This document shows, in pieces, positions 1-11,068 of a DNA stretch of 64,000 bases. The position numbers and the translations under genes were made by a program. Each line of letters starts with the position of its first letter. Position 1 is the stretch's first letter. The stretch comes from Locusta migratoria (lineage: Eukaryota > Arthropoda > Insecta > Orthoptera > Acrididae), in assembly GCA_026315105.1 (NCBI GenBank), contig CM048744.1, forward strand, positions 837,940,094 to 838,004,093, written 5' to 3'. Below the pieces are notes generated by a model. That model worked only from the letters and a program-made list of their open reading frames with translations. It searched no databases and was not told the origin of the DNA.

Positions 1-15
1 TTCCGAGGCAAGCAG
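1..15 (+). CDS. Possible 3' end of an internal exon (tubby-like gene)
   Basis: The first 15 bases read F-R-G-K-Q and are followed at once by a good splice donor (CAG^GTGAGAAG). The phase is 0, which matches the phase-0 start of the tubby exon at 6653. Joined, the reading would be FRGKQ followed by VMQFGRI, with an intron of 6.6 kb. Only five codons are visible, so the link is inference. A missing small exon between the two, or chance, are both possible. Confidence 0.3.
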
Positions 16-755
16 GTGAGAAGTAAATGAGAACCATAGTGAAGATTACATCATCAAAATGTTTACAGAATGGAACATAGATTATGACATCATGAAATTA
101 ATTATAGTTACTGAACTGCACATTGTCTGTGAGTGTGATGATTCAAGATTGTGCAAAGCCCCTATGTGGTCCCATGAAAGCCTTTCAATGTTGTCCCATT
201 GCAGTAACTAATGCCTTGAAAAATTATCTTATCAAAATTATCGTAACACTAAGATGTACTGTGGTCATCCTTCACCTTTGCTTGAATTTTGCTGGGAACA
301 CTTTCGGTAAGGTGTCATAATGCCTGTGGAGAAATAGCATACTATTGTTCCTCAAGAGGTGAAACCAAAGAAAGATTAGGATTTAATGTCCTACCAACAT
401 TGTGGTAATTAGAGATATAGCACATACTCAGACTGATTTTTGCTATGGATGACTAATTGTAAATGAGGTCTACTTAGTCTTGGCTGTGGTGTTTTCTTCA
501 CATTTCTGTTTCAAAATCTCATCAAGCTTATTTCAAATTCTTTAAATCTCCTTCATGACTTATTTACTCAGGTTGCATCCAATGACTAGTCCACATTTGA
601 AGCTCTACTGATGACCCAGACTATTGTTATTGTTTTTCTACTAACAACTCAGTATGGCCTGCTTCCTTTAATTTGCTACTGAAGTTATTTCTGACCAGCC
701 ACAACCAAATCAGGTTTAATAGTCAATATGCCAGATCATTATGCATGCGATGGAA

Positions 756-796
756 GCAGACACATCTACTGTTCTTTGAGTAGTAGATGTGTCTGC
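756..796. repeat. Perfect 15-bp stem, 11-nt loop inverted repeat
   Basis: GCAGACACATCTACT at 756-770 is repeated as its exact reverse complement at 782-796 around an 11-nt spacer. No other copy was noticed in the window and no element boundaries are visible around it. It lies in the presumed tubby-gene intron. Confidence 0.8.
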
Positions 797-1095
797 TATG
801 TAAGGCTTATCACACTAGTCAGTCATTCTTCAGATGAAATATGAGTTGTGGAGCAGTCTCAGGGAAATACCCTCCCACCACTTCAGCTATGGAAACTGAT
901 ATAATTTGTTATTCAGATTGTCCATAAAATGTAGGAATAGAGATGCACATTAATTATGTTTTTGTGCTTCCAGAAATGATTGTAAACTACAATTTACTGT
1001 ACTGCTTTCAGCTGTAACTTCACCATGTATTCTCTTCAATAAGGAGCACAATGCATGTTTAACATTATAATTATATATTCAGAAAAAAATTTATA

Positions 1096-1488
1096 AAAAG
1101 TAAAGAAAATTGGACTTACCAGGTGAAAAGGCGCTGATTCGTTGACACACACATAAATAAAAACATACACATACACACACACAAAAAACTGAGCTTTTGC
1201 AACCTTAGGTTGCTTCTTCATAAAAAGAGCAGGAAAGGACGAGGGTTTTAAGGGAGTGGGGAAGGAGTCATTCCAATCCCAGGATAGGAAAGACCTACCT
1301 TTGGGGGAAAAAGGATAGGTAAACAAACACACACCCACACACATATACACGCACACACACGAAGGCAGACATATGCAAAATGCAAAGAGGTTGGACAGAG
1401 ATGCCAGAGATTGAAGGCAAAGATGTAGAATATTGGGCGGGAATTTCAAACTAACGAAGTTTGAGACCTGGTGGGCAATGGGAAGAGA
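1096..1488 (-). mobile_element. PLE-E copy, 3' region (interrupted)
   Basis: On the minus strand this matches the 3' untranslated part of the Penelope-like family seen again at 41590-41960 and 46020-46100. It has the stretch following the GIY-YIG coding end, then GT-rich sequence, then a hairpin at 1197-1211 beside a GAAGAAG-type motif. It joins the coding part at 2764 once the TIR element at 1489-2763 is removed, so both pieces are one old insertion. Confidence 0.7.
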
Positions 1489-2763
1489 GAATACTGTATA
1501 TTTCCGCAGATAAGACGACCTTCAGATAAGGCAAGGTACAAATTTTCATCAAAATTTTATTGTTTAAACATATGTCTGGCCTATAAGACGACCCCCAAGT
1601 TATCATATTTACCCGAATGCACGCCACACTTTATTTCCCAGTTTTTGGGATCTAAAAATACGCCTGCAACTTAGATTCAGAGGCAAAGCTTCAGGCTGTT
1701 CTGAAAAATGCCGTTAGAAGCCGCCATAAATAGTTTTCATGATTGGTACACCAGGATTTCACCCTTTGTTGCAGTGTTTGCGGACTGCTTTTAAACTCTC
1801 GTGCATATAGTGCTATGTTGTAAACGATCGCGGAGAAGCATTTTTTTACACCGCAAAGTTTAAAAAAAGAAATTGTTATTTCTTTCACCTAGACGACATT
1901 TAATCACACACAATTATGCAGGTGAAAACACACAAATGTGCCCGAGAACAGAAGATAAAGGATTTCAAAGGAAGCCGCAATTGTTGCGAATATTTAAATA
2001 TTTTAACTTTTTCACTGCTCCGTACGTAAATATACTCTAATCGTTTCAGTGCAACTTTAGATATATTGAGAAATTATTTTTGACAAGCGACATTGTAAAA
2101 TAAAGCTGCATTGTAAATAAATAATTTTATTCCTGCTGCTTTATGACATTTAGGTTATCGTATGTACCCTTGTCCACTAAGTAAATTAATAAATCTCAAA
2201 AAGTATTTTTTTTTTAATTGCACAAAAATCTTTGTTTTCATAAATCTTTCCTCCACAATGTAATTTTCATCAGGGTAATATCGCAGATCTGCTGCATAGT
2301 GCGGCTTCAACCTCCAAATGATATATATCGAATCGATACGTTTTGAAATGATATGTATGCAATAAGCAAAAACTTAGGGCATGTAATGTCTGAATCTACG
2401 GTTCAGAAACACTAAATCTATTTACAGTTGTATGTTCGACATATATAATTTCAAGCCGAGCTAATTCGAGTGTAAGCTTTATTGTAAATTACTCTTAGGT
2501 TCCGGCCTAACCACATCCTTTAAAATCACAACATATTCATAAAAATCATAACATTCACCTGTTTGATACATATCATTTTGATATTTAACTCCTTCAATAT
2601 ATATTGTTTGGTGGTCAAAGCCGCGCTATGCAGTACATCTGCGAAATTACCTATTTCAGACTAAATTTTGATCTAATTTTTCTTGTACCGTCGTATAAGA
2701 CGACCTCGGATTTTGGGGCCTTTTTTATGATTCAGCCATTGTCTTATCTGTGGAAATATACGG
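1489..2763. mobile_element. TIR DNA element with TA target duplication
   Basis: The ends are near-perfect inverted repeats: CTGTATATTTCCGCAGATAA at the left and the reverse complement of CCGTATATTTCCACAGATAA at the right. TA flanks both sides, and removing the element plus one TA restores a PLE reading seen uninterrupted at 41520-41600. Subterminal copies of ATAAGACGACC occur near 1509, 1581 and 2695. No transposase reading frame is visible, so it is non-autonomous or decayed. The TA duplication suggests a Tc1/mariner/pogo-type mobiliser (inference). Positions 2370-2560 share sequence with 58985-59110 and 63840-64000. Confidence 0.7.
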
Positions 2764-3190
2764 TATGTGGATGGGCAAGTTCCCATCTCCGGAGTTCTGA
2801 ACGGTTGGTGTCAGTGGGAAGTATCCATATAACACGGACAATGTAACACTGCGCCAAGATATGCTGGCTGTGCACCGGGGTATGCTTAGCCACAGGGTGA
2901 TCCTCATTACCAACAAACACTGTATGTGTCCATTCATGGGAATGGACAGTTTGTTGCTGATCATTCCCACATAGAAGACTTCACAGTGCAGGCATGTCAG
3001 CTGGTAAATCATGTGGGTGGTGTCGCAAGTGGCTCTGCCCTTAATTGTGTACACCTTCCGGGTTACAGGGCTGGAATAAGTGGTGGTGGGAGGATGTATA
3101 TGGCAGGTTTTACACCGGGGGCGGTTACATGGGTAGGATCCGGAGGGTAGGGAAGGTGGTTTTGGGATTTCATAGGGATGGACTAGGTCA
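2764..3190 (-). pseudogene. PLE-E GIY-YIG endonuclease fragment
   Basis: The minus strand encodes a decayed GIY-YIG domain: IYQLTCLHCEVFYVG, then a region with NKLSI. Upstream (near 3070-3150) is a cysteine-rich linker of the CxxCxTC type. This arrangement is known for the C-terminal nuclease of Penelope-like retroelements. No RT part is present, so it is 5'-truncated. It is the continuation of 1096-1488 across the TIR insertion. Confidence 0.7.
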
Positions 3191-3320
3191 GGAAAGCTGG
3201 TACTGAAAAGTGGGAAGTAGGATCCAGATAGCCCAAGTTGTGAAGCAACTATTGGCTATTGATATCAAGTGCATTATGCTCAGCTGCACGTTACACCACA
3301 AGGTGGTCTATCTTTCTTTT
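3191..3320 (-). mobile_element. Second PLE nuclease 3' fragment
   Basis: The stretch with GGATCCAGATAGCCC and the following bases matches 4445-4530 and 46465-46545 on the same strand, the end of the GIY-YIG region in a PLE subfamily different from 2764-3190. It is a short truncated piece abutting the first. Confidence 0.5.
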
Positions 3321-3369
3321 TGCCTCAGTTTAGCAGTGTTCTTTCATTCTGTTAGCCAACTGATTGGTA

Positions 3370-3930
3370 TCATACCAATATGAAAAGCTGTGCAGTGATT
3401 TTACCAACTACATTTCTGAAATGAGATATAAAAATAAAGAAAAGCAAGCATATTATGCATACTTTCACTCCATAGTGCCATATGGGACTATATTCTGGGG
3501 TAGCTCATCAGGCTAAGCTAAAGTTTCAAGAGCACTAAAATGTGCAATACGAACCATTTGTGGTGTCAATGCAAGAACATCCTGCAGAGTGCTATTTAAG
3601 GAACTGGGGATACCAACTACTGCTTCCCAATACAATTAATATCTAATGAAATTTGTGATTAAAAGTATATCTTTTTTCAAACCAATAGCTCATTTCATGG
3701 TATCAAAAGTAGAAACAAGAATAACTTTCACAAAGATTTACTTACTTTGGCTCAGAAAGGTGTCCACTATTCAGTAATACACATTTTAAAATTTAACTTA
3801 CAATAAAGTTCAGTTTGAAACGAGTCTAAAGGATTTTTTGGTGACCAACTCCTTCTACTCCATTGAATAATTTCTTAGCATAAGTGATTGATGTATACTG
3901 TTGTATATAATAATGGTTAGTCCAGATTAG
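3370..3930 (+). pseudogene. LINE-H type 3' coding fragment
   Basis: Reading through a few stops the plus strand gives YFHSIVPYGTIFWGSSS, then RALKCAIRTICG and LFKELGIPTTASQ, ending near FLVTNSFYSIE. This is the C-terminal, post-RT region of a LINE, and the same segments appear in the nested LINE at 9800-20600. RT core motifs are absent, so it is a 5'-truncated relic. Confidence 0.6.
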
Positions 3931-3954
3931 AATTAACAATATTGTTTACAACTC

Positions 3955-4250
3955 ACTGCAAAGATGTGACAATGAGCTGCAACAGGTACATAAAAAAGAC
4001 ACACACATACAACACTTCAGCTATTGGCCATGGCCTTCTTCAGAAAATAGAACATTCGTGCAATCACAGAGGTACATAACCATCATCTCTAACTGCCGCA
4101 CTCCGAATCATGCTCTGCGGTGTGGAAATAGGAGGGGATAGGAAGGTTGCGTGAAGGTGGTGGGGATGGATATGGCCTGGCCTTGCAGAGCTATGTACTT
4201 ATTAGATGGGAGGAACGAGATGCAGCTTAGGCAGGTGAGGGGAAGAAAAT

Positions 4251-4291
<41 letters not shown>

Positions 4292-4560
4292 CACACTCAA
4301 AATAGGAGAGGTTTAGGATAGAGCAGTAGAAACTGTTGGGTGTCAAGAAAAAGGGAAGTTATCGTAGGTTGAGGCCCGAATAATTTCGGGATCAGAGAAT
4401 ATACTATAGTGATACCTCCTATCTGTGCATTTAAGAAAAGCTGATGGTGGGTGGGAGGATCCAGATGGCCCAGGTTGTGAAGCAGCCATTGAAATCAAGC
4501 ATATGCTCCACTGCAAGCTGTGCTGTAATAGTCATGTTGTGTTGATTCTATTGAGAAGTA
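3955..4560 (-). mobile_element. PLE-E-like 3' end with (CA)n
   Basis: From right to left on the minus strand: a GIY-YIG C-terminal piece (about 4430-4560), a polypurine/GT-rich 3' untranslated part with a (CA)n tract at 4256-4288, and a terminal module with the palindrome GGCCATGGCC (4026-4035) next to CTTCTTCAG. The terminal module recurs at 24420-24745, 42035-42400 and 59640-59790. Confidence 0.55.
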
Positions 4561-6230
4561 ACTTTGCTGTAGTTGCAGTATGTCGGTCAGGCTGGCTGAT
4601 GTGGTCCACTGCGGTATGGCTACTGTCTATTGTACATGTCGGTCTGATGTGATGTGATGCTCTGGTAGGCTCCGTGGTCCAGTGTGCAGAATGGTTGACC
4701 AAGTGGTGAGGTCATGCCAGTGGAGAGACAATGCCATTGATATCTCCATGCCCTCATCTGTGGCATACTTTGGTGAAATATAGTTCCAGTGGGCATTGTA
4801 GGTTTCTGGTGTTATATGTCCATGAGCTGTGTGCACTTTTCCAGTATTTGTGGCACAGCTGTTGTGGTTGTCATCATGGTGTAGGTGTAATGAAATGTAG
4901 TGAGTGGTGCAGGTAATGTATGCAGGAAGTTTGCATGCACCGTATTGCACCCCACAGTCATAATGCGCATTGCGGTAGGTGGGGCCAGGTCACGGTTGGT
5001 CAAGGACCATGGCGGCGCAGGGGATTGGCAGCATGACGTGTAGACATCAGTTGAATAAATTTCAGGTGGGTTGTCTGCCAATGTTGTATGGGGTACCCTG
5101 TAAGTGTGGCAGTAGTAATGGGCTGAGGCTTGACGTCTTTCAGAGTCAGTGGACATCACTGGCAGGTTGTAATTCTGGAAACCCTCTTGTGGTTGCAACA
5201 AGATGGTCGAATCATGCGCCTTTACTACCATGCGGCGGGCAGCGGCGTACCCCAGTATGGTGTCCCATTATGTGCGACGTGGCTGCTGCATGTCACCCAT
5301 GTTACATGTGCAAGCAAAATTAGCATGTAGGAATTCGCCATTCTGTTAAAATCACTGTTAACCAGCACTATCTATTTGTGAGATCACCAAAAACACTGAC
5401 CTTCATGTTTGTTTGTTGTCACTGATTGTTCAGAATTTTTACATCACTGTGGTTGGTGTCTGTAATTAGCCTGTCAGTGCCTGACATATTAATAATGGTA
5501 TAGTCACTTGGTTCATAGAAGGAACCATGAGAAGCAATAGCACTAGCTGAATGCATATCACTAGGAACATTACGCTCAAGACTGTTGGGCGTGATAGGGT
5601 AGCCCATTGTTCATTACCGCAGATCGTCATTGTCCCTTCATTATGTTGCTTTACAAGGTCAGTGTCATGGCACTAAGTTCAGTATTCAATAGAGGCAACA
5701 GGGTCAGTGAACATTCAATATCGTGGTCTTTGCCGGTGCACAAATTTGAGAAAGACAGCATTGTTGTGAAGGTATTGAACACTAAATAAGTGTAATTACC
5801 ATCTTGTAGCAGTGAAAAGTTGTTAGATAAACATTTGTGACACTTGTTATCACCGACTATAGTTGGCTGACTGTCATTGTGTGGAGGGTCCACATCGGCA
5901 AAATGTTGGGTTCCCACATCAAGTGGAGTTGCAGCACTGTGTCGCACAAACATGTTGCATCATGGTCTTTGAAAAAAACCTCAGGGTCACCAATGTGGCA
6001 TTCAGGGTATTAGGGATGATAATATTCTGTCCACAGATAATAAGAGGCATGATAATAATGACCGTACTTTATTATTCTCACAGCACAGTCACAAACCATC
6101 ATCATAGTAATAGAGTTCATAACACACTCACTCAGATCTAGAGGTGTTGTTCATTGGTGACGGAAGTCCATAGAGGTTGTGTCCCACAAGGTCATCTCAT
6201 TTACCAAATAAAGGAATTGTTTATTTGAAA
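4561..6230 (-). other. Unassigned region with long stop-poor minus-strand reading
   Basis: Several minus-strand open stretches of about 60-140 codons lie close together (4627-4950, 4812-5231, 5419-5607, 5651-5953). They could be pieces of one broken coding region. No family motif is recognised and no terminal repeats were found. A decayed retroelement gag- or env-like part is conceivable, but nothing in the sequence proves it. Confidence 0.3.
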
Positions 6231-6652
6231 GCCTAAAATTAATGTGAATTTTTTTGTTGAATCTGTACCCTTCTGGTATCAGAAAAATAGATTTTATTTT
6301 ATTTATTTGTTTTATTAACTTTTTTATTTTGTTTAATGTATTTATTTATTTTACTGGAATTTTATTTTCATCTTACAGAATAAATAAATATGGTGTTAGT
6401 GTGTTTAGTTTCTTCTAACCTCTTGATAATGAATAAATGAAGCAAAGTTTAAACTTAGCAGCTGCAGTAACTCAGAAACATGTGAGGTATGTTTTGATGG
6501 AGTAAATATGTAATGCTGTCACCTGTGTCTGATATTAGTTTTAGAGCACATGAATCAGGTTTTCTTCAATTTTTTTTATTATTATTTCAACCATGTGAAA
6601 TTCAAATTATGAAGAGCTGTCCATGTTAATACCAGTCTTATTTTCTGTCTAG

Positions 6653-6769
6653 GTGATGCAGTTTGGCCGTATTGATGGAAATGCTTATACTCTAGATTTC
6701 CAGTATCCTTTCTCAGCACTGCAGGCATTTGCTGTGGCACTTGCTAATGTTACACAGAGGCTTAAATGA
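6653..6769 (+). CDS. TULP4: Terminal exon of a tubby-domain protein, TULP4/Tusp type
   Basis: A pyrimidine-rich acceptor (TTTTCTGTCTAG) precedes 38 codons and a TGA. The peptide contains QFGRIDGNAYTLDFQYPF, then SALQAFAVALAN, ending VTQRLK. This matches the last two strands and C-terminal helix of the tubby domain (QFGR, DF.YP, ALQAFA). The family normally ends a few residues after this helix. The end VTQRLK, rather than the KLACE of TUB/TULP1-3, points to the TULP4/Tusp branch. Tubby domains bind phosphoinositides; TULP4 also has WD40 and SOCS-box parts, which would lie in exons left of the window. The exon starts in phase 0. The 3' untranslated region probably runs past the SINE at 7085-7300; an AATAAA at 7700-7705 is one possible end. 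The tubby call is firm, the branch is less so. Confidence 0.85.
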   Translation: MMQFGRIDGNAYTLDFQYPFSALQAFAVALANVTQRLK

Positions 6770-7084
6770 ATGATGGGATCATATCAACATAATTCATCAG
6801 TGGATTATTATATGCAGAGGTAATTACATGAAACAGATTGTTCATTTGTATGAATGATGCACATAATGTTTCTGCTATGCCCCATTACCTTTTATATTGA
6901 CTTACATGTGGTTATTATTTTACATGAAGAAGCATGTAAGCATTGAACTGCTTTCATGTAATTCTCATAAATGTTTTGTGTATTCTGAGAATAACTTTCT
7001 AAATTGTAGATATTTTGTAGCTACTCTGTTATACCTATTCTGTTTACACTGTATATATTGTTTTGACAAAACTGGTTAAATTCA

Positions 7085-7165
7085 TATGTTTGTAAATCTA
7101 TCAGATTTAACTACTGTGGTTATCAGTACTTAGGCTAACAAACTACTTAAACTAACCATAAGGAC

Positions 7166-7197
<32 letters not shown>

Positions 7198-7300
7198 AAC
7201 GCCTGAGGGACAACTTGAACTTCTGATTGGAAGGACCGAACACTCCACAGCAAGGCACCTTAGGGCTTTCGGCCATTCCACTGCAGTGACAAAATTGGTA
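7085..7300 (-). mobile_element. Degenerate tRNA-derived SINE
   Basis: On the minus strand it has a tRNA-like head (near 7225-7300) and a tail with CA-rich DNA and TAGTTTGTTAGC. It aligns by eye with the better preserved SINE at 55345-55548: same order, same CA tract before the B-box region. The B box is worn (AACTTGAACT for AACTCGAACCT). It probably lies in the tubby gene's 3' untranslated region. Confidence 0.6.
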
Positions 7301-7964
7301 TTAAGTTCATCCCTTGTGTACATATTGTATATGTGTAAGCATTGTATATTACTTATGAGAAACTGAATTAGAGACGCTTGCTTGGTTGGGGAGGGAGAAC
7401 TCCTGTCACAGTGAGGAATGGGATACTTTATCACGTTTGGACAGTGAACATATATGCAACTAGCCTTCAATATGACAGTTGAGTTCAGAATAGAACATTC
7501 GAGTGTGGTTATACTATCCACATCTGAAACATAGAACACTTCACATCTGTTGGCTATAGGCACTTGGCTTTCCATGTCCCACTGTGTCGAGGATGTATGT
7601 GAATACATCAATTGAGAGTTGTTTCAAAGTCAGCTGTTGTAGGCCATAATAGCTAGTAGAGGGAAGTCTTTGTCAAGTACCACGGATTGCAGCTAATGTA
7701 ATAAACAAAGTTGCAATTTAGTGTTATACTACATCAGCCAAAGAGTAGCACTAATATCCAGAACCAACTAGTTTATATAGGATGCAGAAGCCACCACATA
7801 AATATACCTCTATTCACAACAAGAGTTTATAACATGCACAATAACACTGAACATTCTTCATCATTTGGTTATCTGCCTCATGGCAAGACTGAAATTCATA
7901 GTCCCCGCCCCCTACCCCCCCCCCCCCTTCTCATTCCTCGCCATCTTCATTCTTTGTATCCTCC

Positions 7965-8480
7965 TCGTTGACTACTGATGTCATCCAGCATCTGGTATCT
8001 TCTTTTGCCTTTACCTCTCTTCACTAGAATAAAACTGTCACTTGCCTCTACTAGAAGGCACTCTCATTCCAAATTGTGACATTCAAGGTAAGTTCCTACT
8101 TTTCACTGTCAGCAACATCCTCACACTCTTCTCCAACTCTATCTAGTACCTCCTCTTAACTGGCTTTATCAGTCCAGTTAATTTTCACCATTGTCCTATA
8201 ATTTTACATTTTACAAGCTTTAATTCTACTCTCACCTTGCTTTCTCAATGACCATGTTCCTGTTCCATACAAGGTCACATTCCTTGTTAGGCAATTCACT
8301 ACTTGCTTTCTTAATTCTTTGTTCAAAGCACTAGTTAATGAGTCTTTCTGTTTTGAGGTGCCTTTTATACCAGTGCCATTCTGACTTTTATGTCCTGTCC
8401 ATAGTTCATATCTTCCGTAATCCAGCTTCCAAAAAGACAGAGCGGCTGGCCAGTACTTCTCTGAGCTCAGTATCACCAAT
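7965..8480 (-). pseudogene. RTE-type LINE C-terminal fragment
   Basis: The minus strand carries NCLTRNVTLYGTGTWSLRKQ near 8230-8300, equivalent to the SVALYG.ETWT region of the intact-looking RTE copy at 35600-35700. The flanking sequence is heavily mutated. It has no RT core. Confidence 0.5.
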
Positions 8481-9278
8481 AGTCAAGCTGAAAAGATGAA
8501 AATAAATGGTAGAACACAAGCTTTTGGAAATTAATTCCTTTGGCAAGTAAAATTTCGTAATTATATCATGGTGATCAGTAGGTAGATGCATACACGTAAA
8601 TGGAATACTCTGTATTGTAAAAGTAATGATACATTCTTAACAGAAATTGCTACTGAAAATGATCAATGTTTCAAATGGTTAGTGTCTTTAAATTAAATAA
8701 TAGGGCTCAGTGGGTAGATGGTTGAAAGTAAGTGGATCACATTGTTTTGTAAGATTTAAAGTGGCATGCCATTGGATACGTGAAATGTGTTGTCTCTTCA
8801 GTCAAACTTGCAAAATTTTATATCATCTCATCTCCTTAACACTAGTTTAGTCCACTTATTACCAAACAAAAGACCAAAGTAGAGAGTTTTTGTTTAAATT
8901 TGGAATGGTGAAAATTCTCAGGTTGACTCTCAAATCATATAGAGATGACCAATTTTGAGATGATGTCATAATAGAACCACAGACAAGTTCAAGGTTAGTA
9001 TACAGTCATTTCTGATAGCTTATTTCGGAAGGCTTTTCCTACTTCTTGATGATCATGCAAAGGGTAAAGCAATGGCTAGTAAATACTGTGCATGTCTTCT
9101 ATACAAACTGGATGACAAATACATGAGAACATCTGGATGTCATGTAGCAGTAGATTTTAAACAGCTACTGAGTAATGACACTGAGAAAATATTGCCTTTT
9201 TGCAAATGATTTTACTGTAATTTGAGTGTATAAGTATCTTTTGATACACTATCCAGATTTGGCTTTAGAGCCATTTAC
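8481..9278. other. No recognisable gene or element
   Basis: AT-rich DNA without a convincing reading frame, repeat end or RNA gene. It is probably intergenic. Confidence 0.5.
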
Positions 9279-9290
9279 AAGTGCAAAGTG

Positions 9291-9706
9291 AAGGGAACAA
9301 ATTGCGAGCCATTAAACCTGTGCCTGATATCTGGTCAACGTCATCTCGACCCTCCCGCCGAGAGGAGATTGTTCTGGCCCGGCTTCGTATTGGCCACTGC
9401 CGTTATAGCCACCAGCATTTATTACGTGGTGGTCCTGCTCCCTTATGTGAGCACTGTGATGCACCTTTTACTGTGAACCATCTTTTAGTGCAATGTCCGT
9501 TTTTTAATCGTCTCCGTCATGATCTGTGTTTACCATTTGAAATGTCTAACATTTTAGCTGATGACCCGCAATCGGTTAACAGAGTTTTACTTTTTATACA
9601 TCGTGCAAATATGGCGAAAGCCATTTAATTTCTAAACCCGGTTCTTTTTTACTATGGGCAGTGTTGGGCGCTAATGACCACAGCAGTTGTGCGCCCTAAA
9701 ACCAAA
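9291..9706 (+). mobile_element. 5'-truncated I-type LINE with 12-bp target duplication
   Basis: AAGTGCAAAGTG flanks the insertion at 9279-9290 and 9707-9718. The insert encodes only the C-terminus: LARLRIGHCRYSHQHLLRGG, then a CxxC...H...C zinc knuckle (CEHCDAPFTVNHLLVQCP), ending at the TAA at about 9628, followed by a short 3' untranslated part. That C-terminus is typical of RNase H-bearing I-clade LINEs. The clean duplication suggests a fairly young, target-primed insertion. Confidence 0.85.
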
Positions 9707-9799
9707 AAGTGCAAAGTGTAAGATAGTGAATATCACATCACACTAAGGGTTTGAATACAATTATGTATTATGTTGCTTTGAAAGCAACATAGCAGCTGT

Positions 9800-10098
9800 C
9801 ACAAAATACATTAGAGATTACTTTGATGCAAATGGTATGATTATACATTTAGAAAAACTGTTGTAATGGATATATTTACCACTCAGAATAGATCACCAGT
9901 CAACCCCCATATTAAAATGAATTGGAAAAGAAAGAAAGCAAAAATTTCTTGGAATATGCATCCAGCAGAACGTAAATGGGACACACATGTACAATATATC
10001 AACACAAAACTAAGTACAGCATATTACATCATATGAACATTAAAGAACTGCATATTGTATGATAATCTGAAATCAATATATTTTGCCTGTGCCCACTC
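9800..10098 (+). mobile_element. LINE-H segment 1 (host of nested stack)
   Basis: This reads, with small frame slips, ANGMIIHLEKTVVMDIF, then KWDTHVQYINTKLSTAYYII and NLKSIYFACAHS. This is the thumb and post-RT part of a LINE. The next residues of the family (YGIIFWGNSS at 3480-3520) do not follow here but resume at 10781, because another LINE sits between. The RT palm is absent, so the copy was already 5'-truncated. Confidence 0.7.
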
Positions 10099-10780
10099 CC
10101 AAACGAGTAGGAAAAACAATACCATCAATCCCATAATGTTCAAATACAGCAGTAGTAGTGAGCTTCTTGATGCAGTTGTTCAAATATCTATGCATAACAT
10201 TGCAGAGAGATATGAAATGGAACAAACATGTAAGGACAGTTGTGAGTAAGGCGGACAGCCAACTTCATTTAATTGGGAGAATTTTGGGAAGATGTACTTA
10301 AACTGTAAAGGAGGCCACATATAAATGCTTGTACGATGACATCTTGAGTATTGATTAAGTGTTTGGGACCCGCAGCAGATCAGTTTAAAGGCAGACATAG
10401 AAGCAGTTCAGAGGCAAGCAGCTAGATTTGTTACTGGTAGGTTCAACCAATACGCGACTGTCACGGGAATGCTCCAGGAACTCAAATGGGGATTGCTGGA
10501 GGAAAGGCAATGTTCTTTTCAAGAAATTCTGTTGAGGAAATTTAGAGGGCCAGAACTGGAAGCTGAGTGTAGAACTATCTTCCTAGCACCTATTTACATT
10601 TCGCATAATGATCACAAAGACCAGATAAGAGAAATTAGGGCTCGTATGGAGGCATCTAGGCATTCTTTTTTTTCTCATTCTGTTTGGGAGTAGAATAGGA
10701 AAGGAAATGCCTAGTAGTGGTACAGTGTACCCTCCACCACGCACCTTATGGTGGATTGTGGAGTATGTATGTAAATGTAG
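10099..10780 (+). mobile_element. Jockey-like LINE (J2), 5'-truncated copy
   Basis: It aligns with the reverse complement of 18511-18860: TSRKNN..NPIMFKYSSSS at the 5' end, then a region absent from that copy, then MLQELKWGLLEERQCSF, RKFRGPELEAECRTIFLAP and the shared 3' untranslated end with TGTACCCTCCACCACGC. It inserted into LINE-H between ACAHS and the IFWGN region. Stops and a 9-bp insertion near 10120 mark decay. Confidence 0.7.
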
Positions 10781-10930
10781 AAATATGATATAGTATTTTG
10801 GGGAAACAGTAGAGTAAGTGTAAAAACTTTTAAAATACAGAAAAAGATTATTAAAATAATGGTATGGGTAGATCAAAAAGCATGTTTCTAACCACTGTTT
10901 AAGAAAAACAAAATATTCCCACTTCCATAC
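10781..10930 (+). mobile_element. LINE-H segment 2
   Basis: This continues LINE-H: DIVFWGNSR, then KTFKIQKKIIKIMVWV and KIFPLP. It stops at CTTCCATAC, where the RTE LINE begins; the family continues at about 18300 with IYILETLIIIKETLNS. Confidence 0.7.
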
Positions 10931-11043
10931 TGTTGTTGTTGTGGTCTTCAGTCTGGAGACTGGTTTTGATGCAGCCCTCCTTCCTACTCTGTCCTGAGCA
11001 AGCCTCTTCCTCATGAGACTGGCAACCTACATCCATTTGAATC
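10931..11043 (-). mobile_element. RTE LINE copy B2, 3' end (segment 1)
   Basis: On the minus strand this is the 3' untranslated end of the RTE family, ending in (CAA)n like 35985-36035. Its sequence breaks at 11043 and continues at 13731, with a Jockey-like LINE between. Confidence 0.8.
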
Positions 11044-11068
11044 GGCCAAAATTTTTTCAAAGGGCCAA

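Noticed and set aside
4256..4288. CRISPR-like or satellite array
   Set aside because: It is a simple (CA)n tract with no spacers; the same holds for the other microsatellites.
9769..9791. Palindrome TATGTTGCTTT-G-AAAGCAACATA
   Set aside because: It is short and isolated, with a 1-nt spacer; no element or gene context makes it more than a chance or a small inverted duplication.
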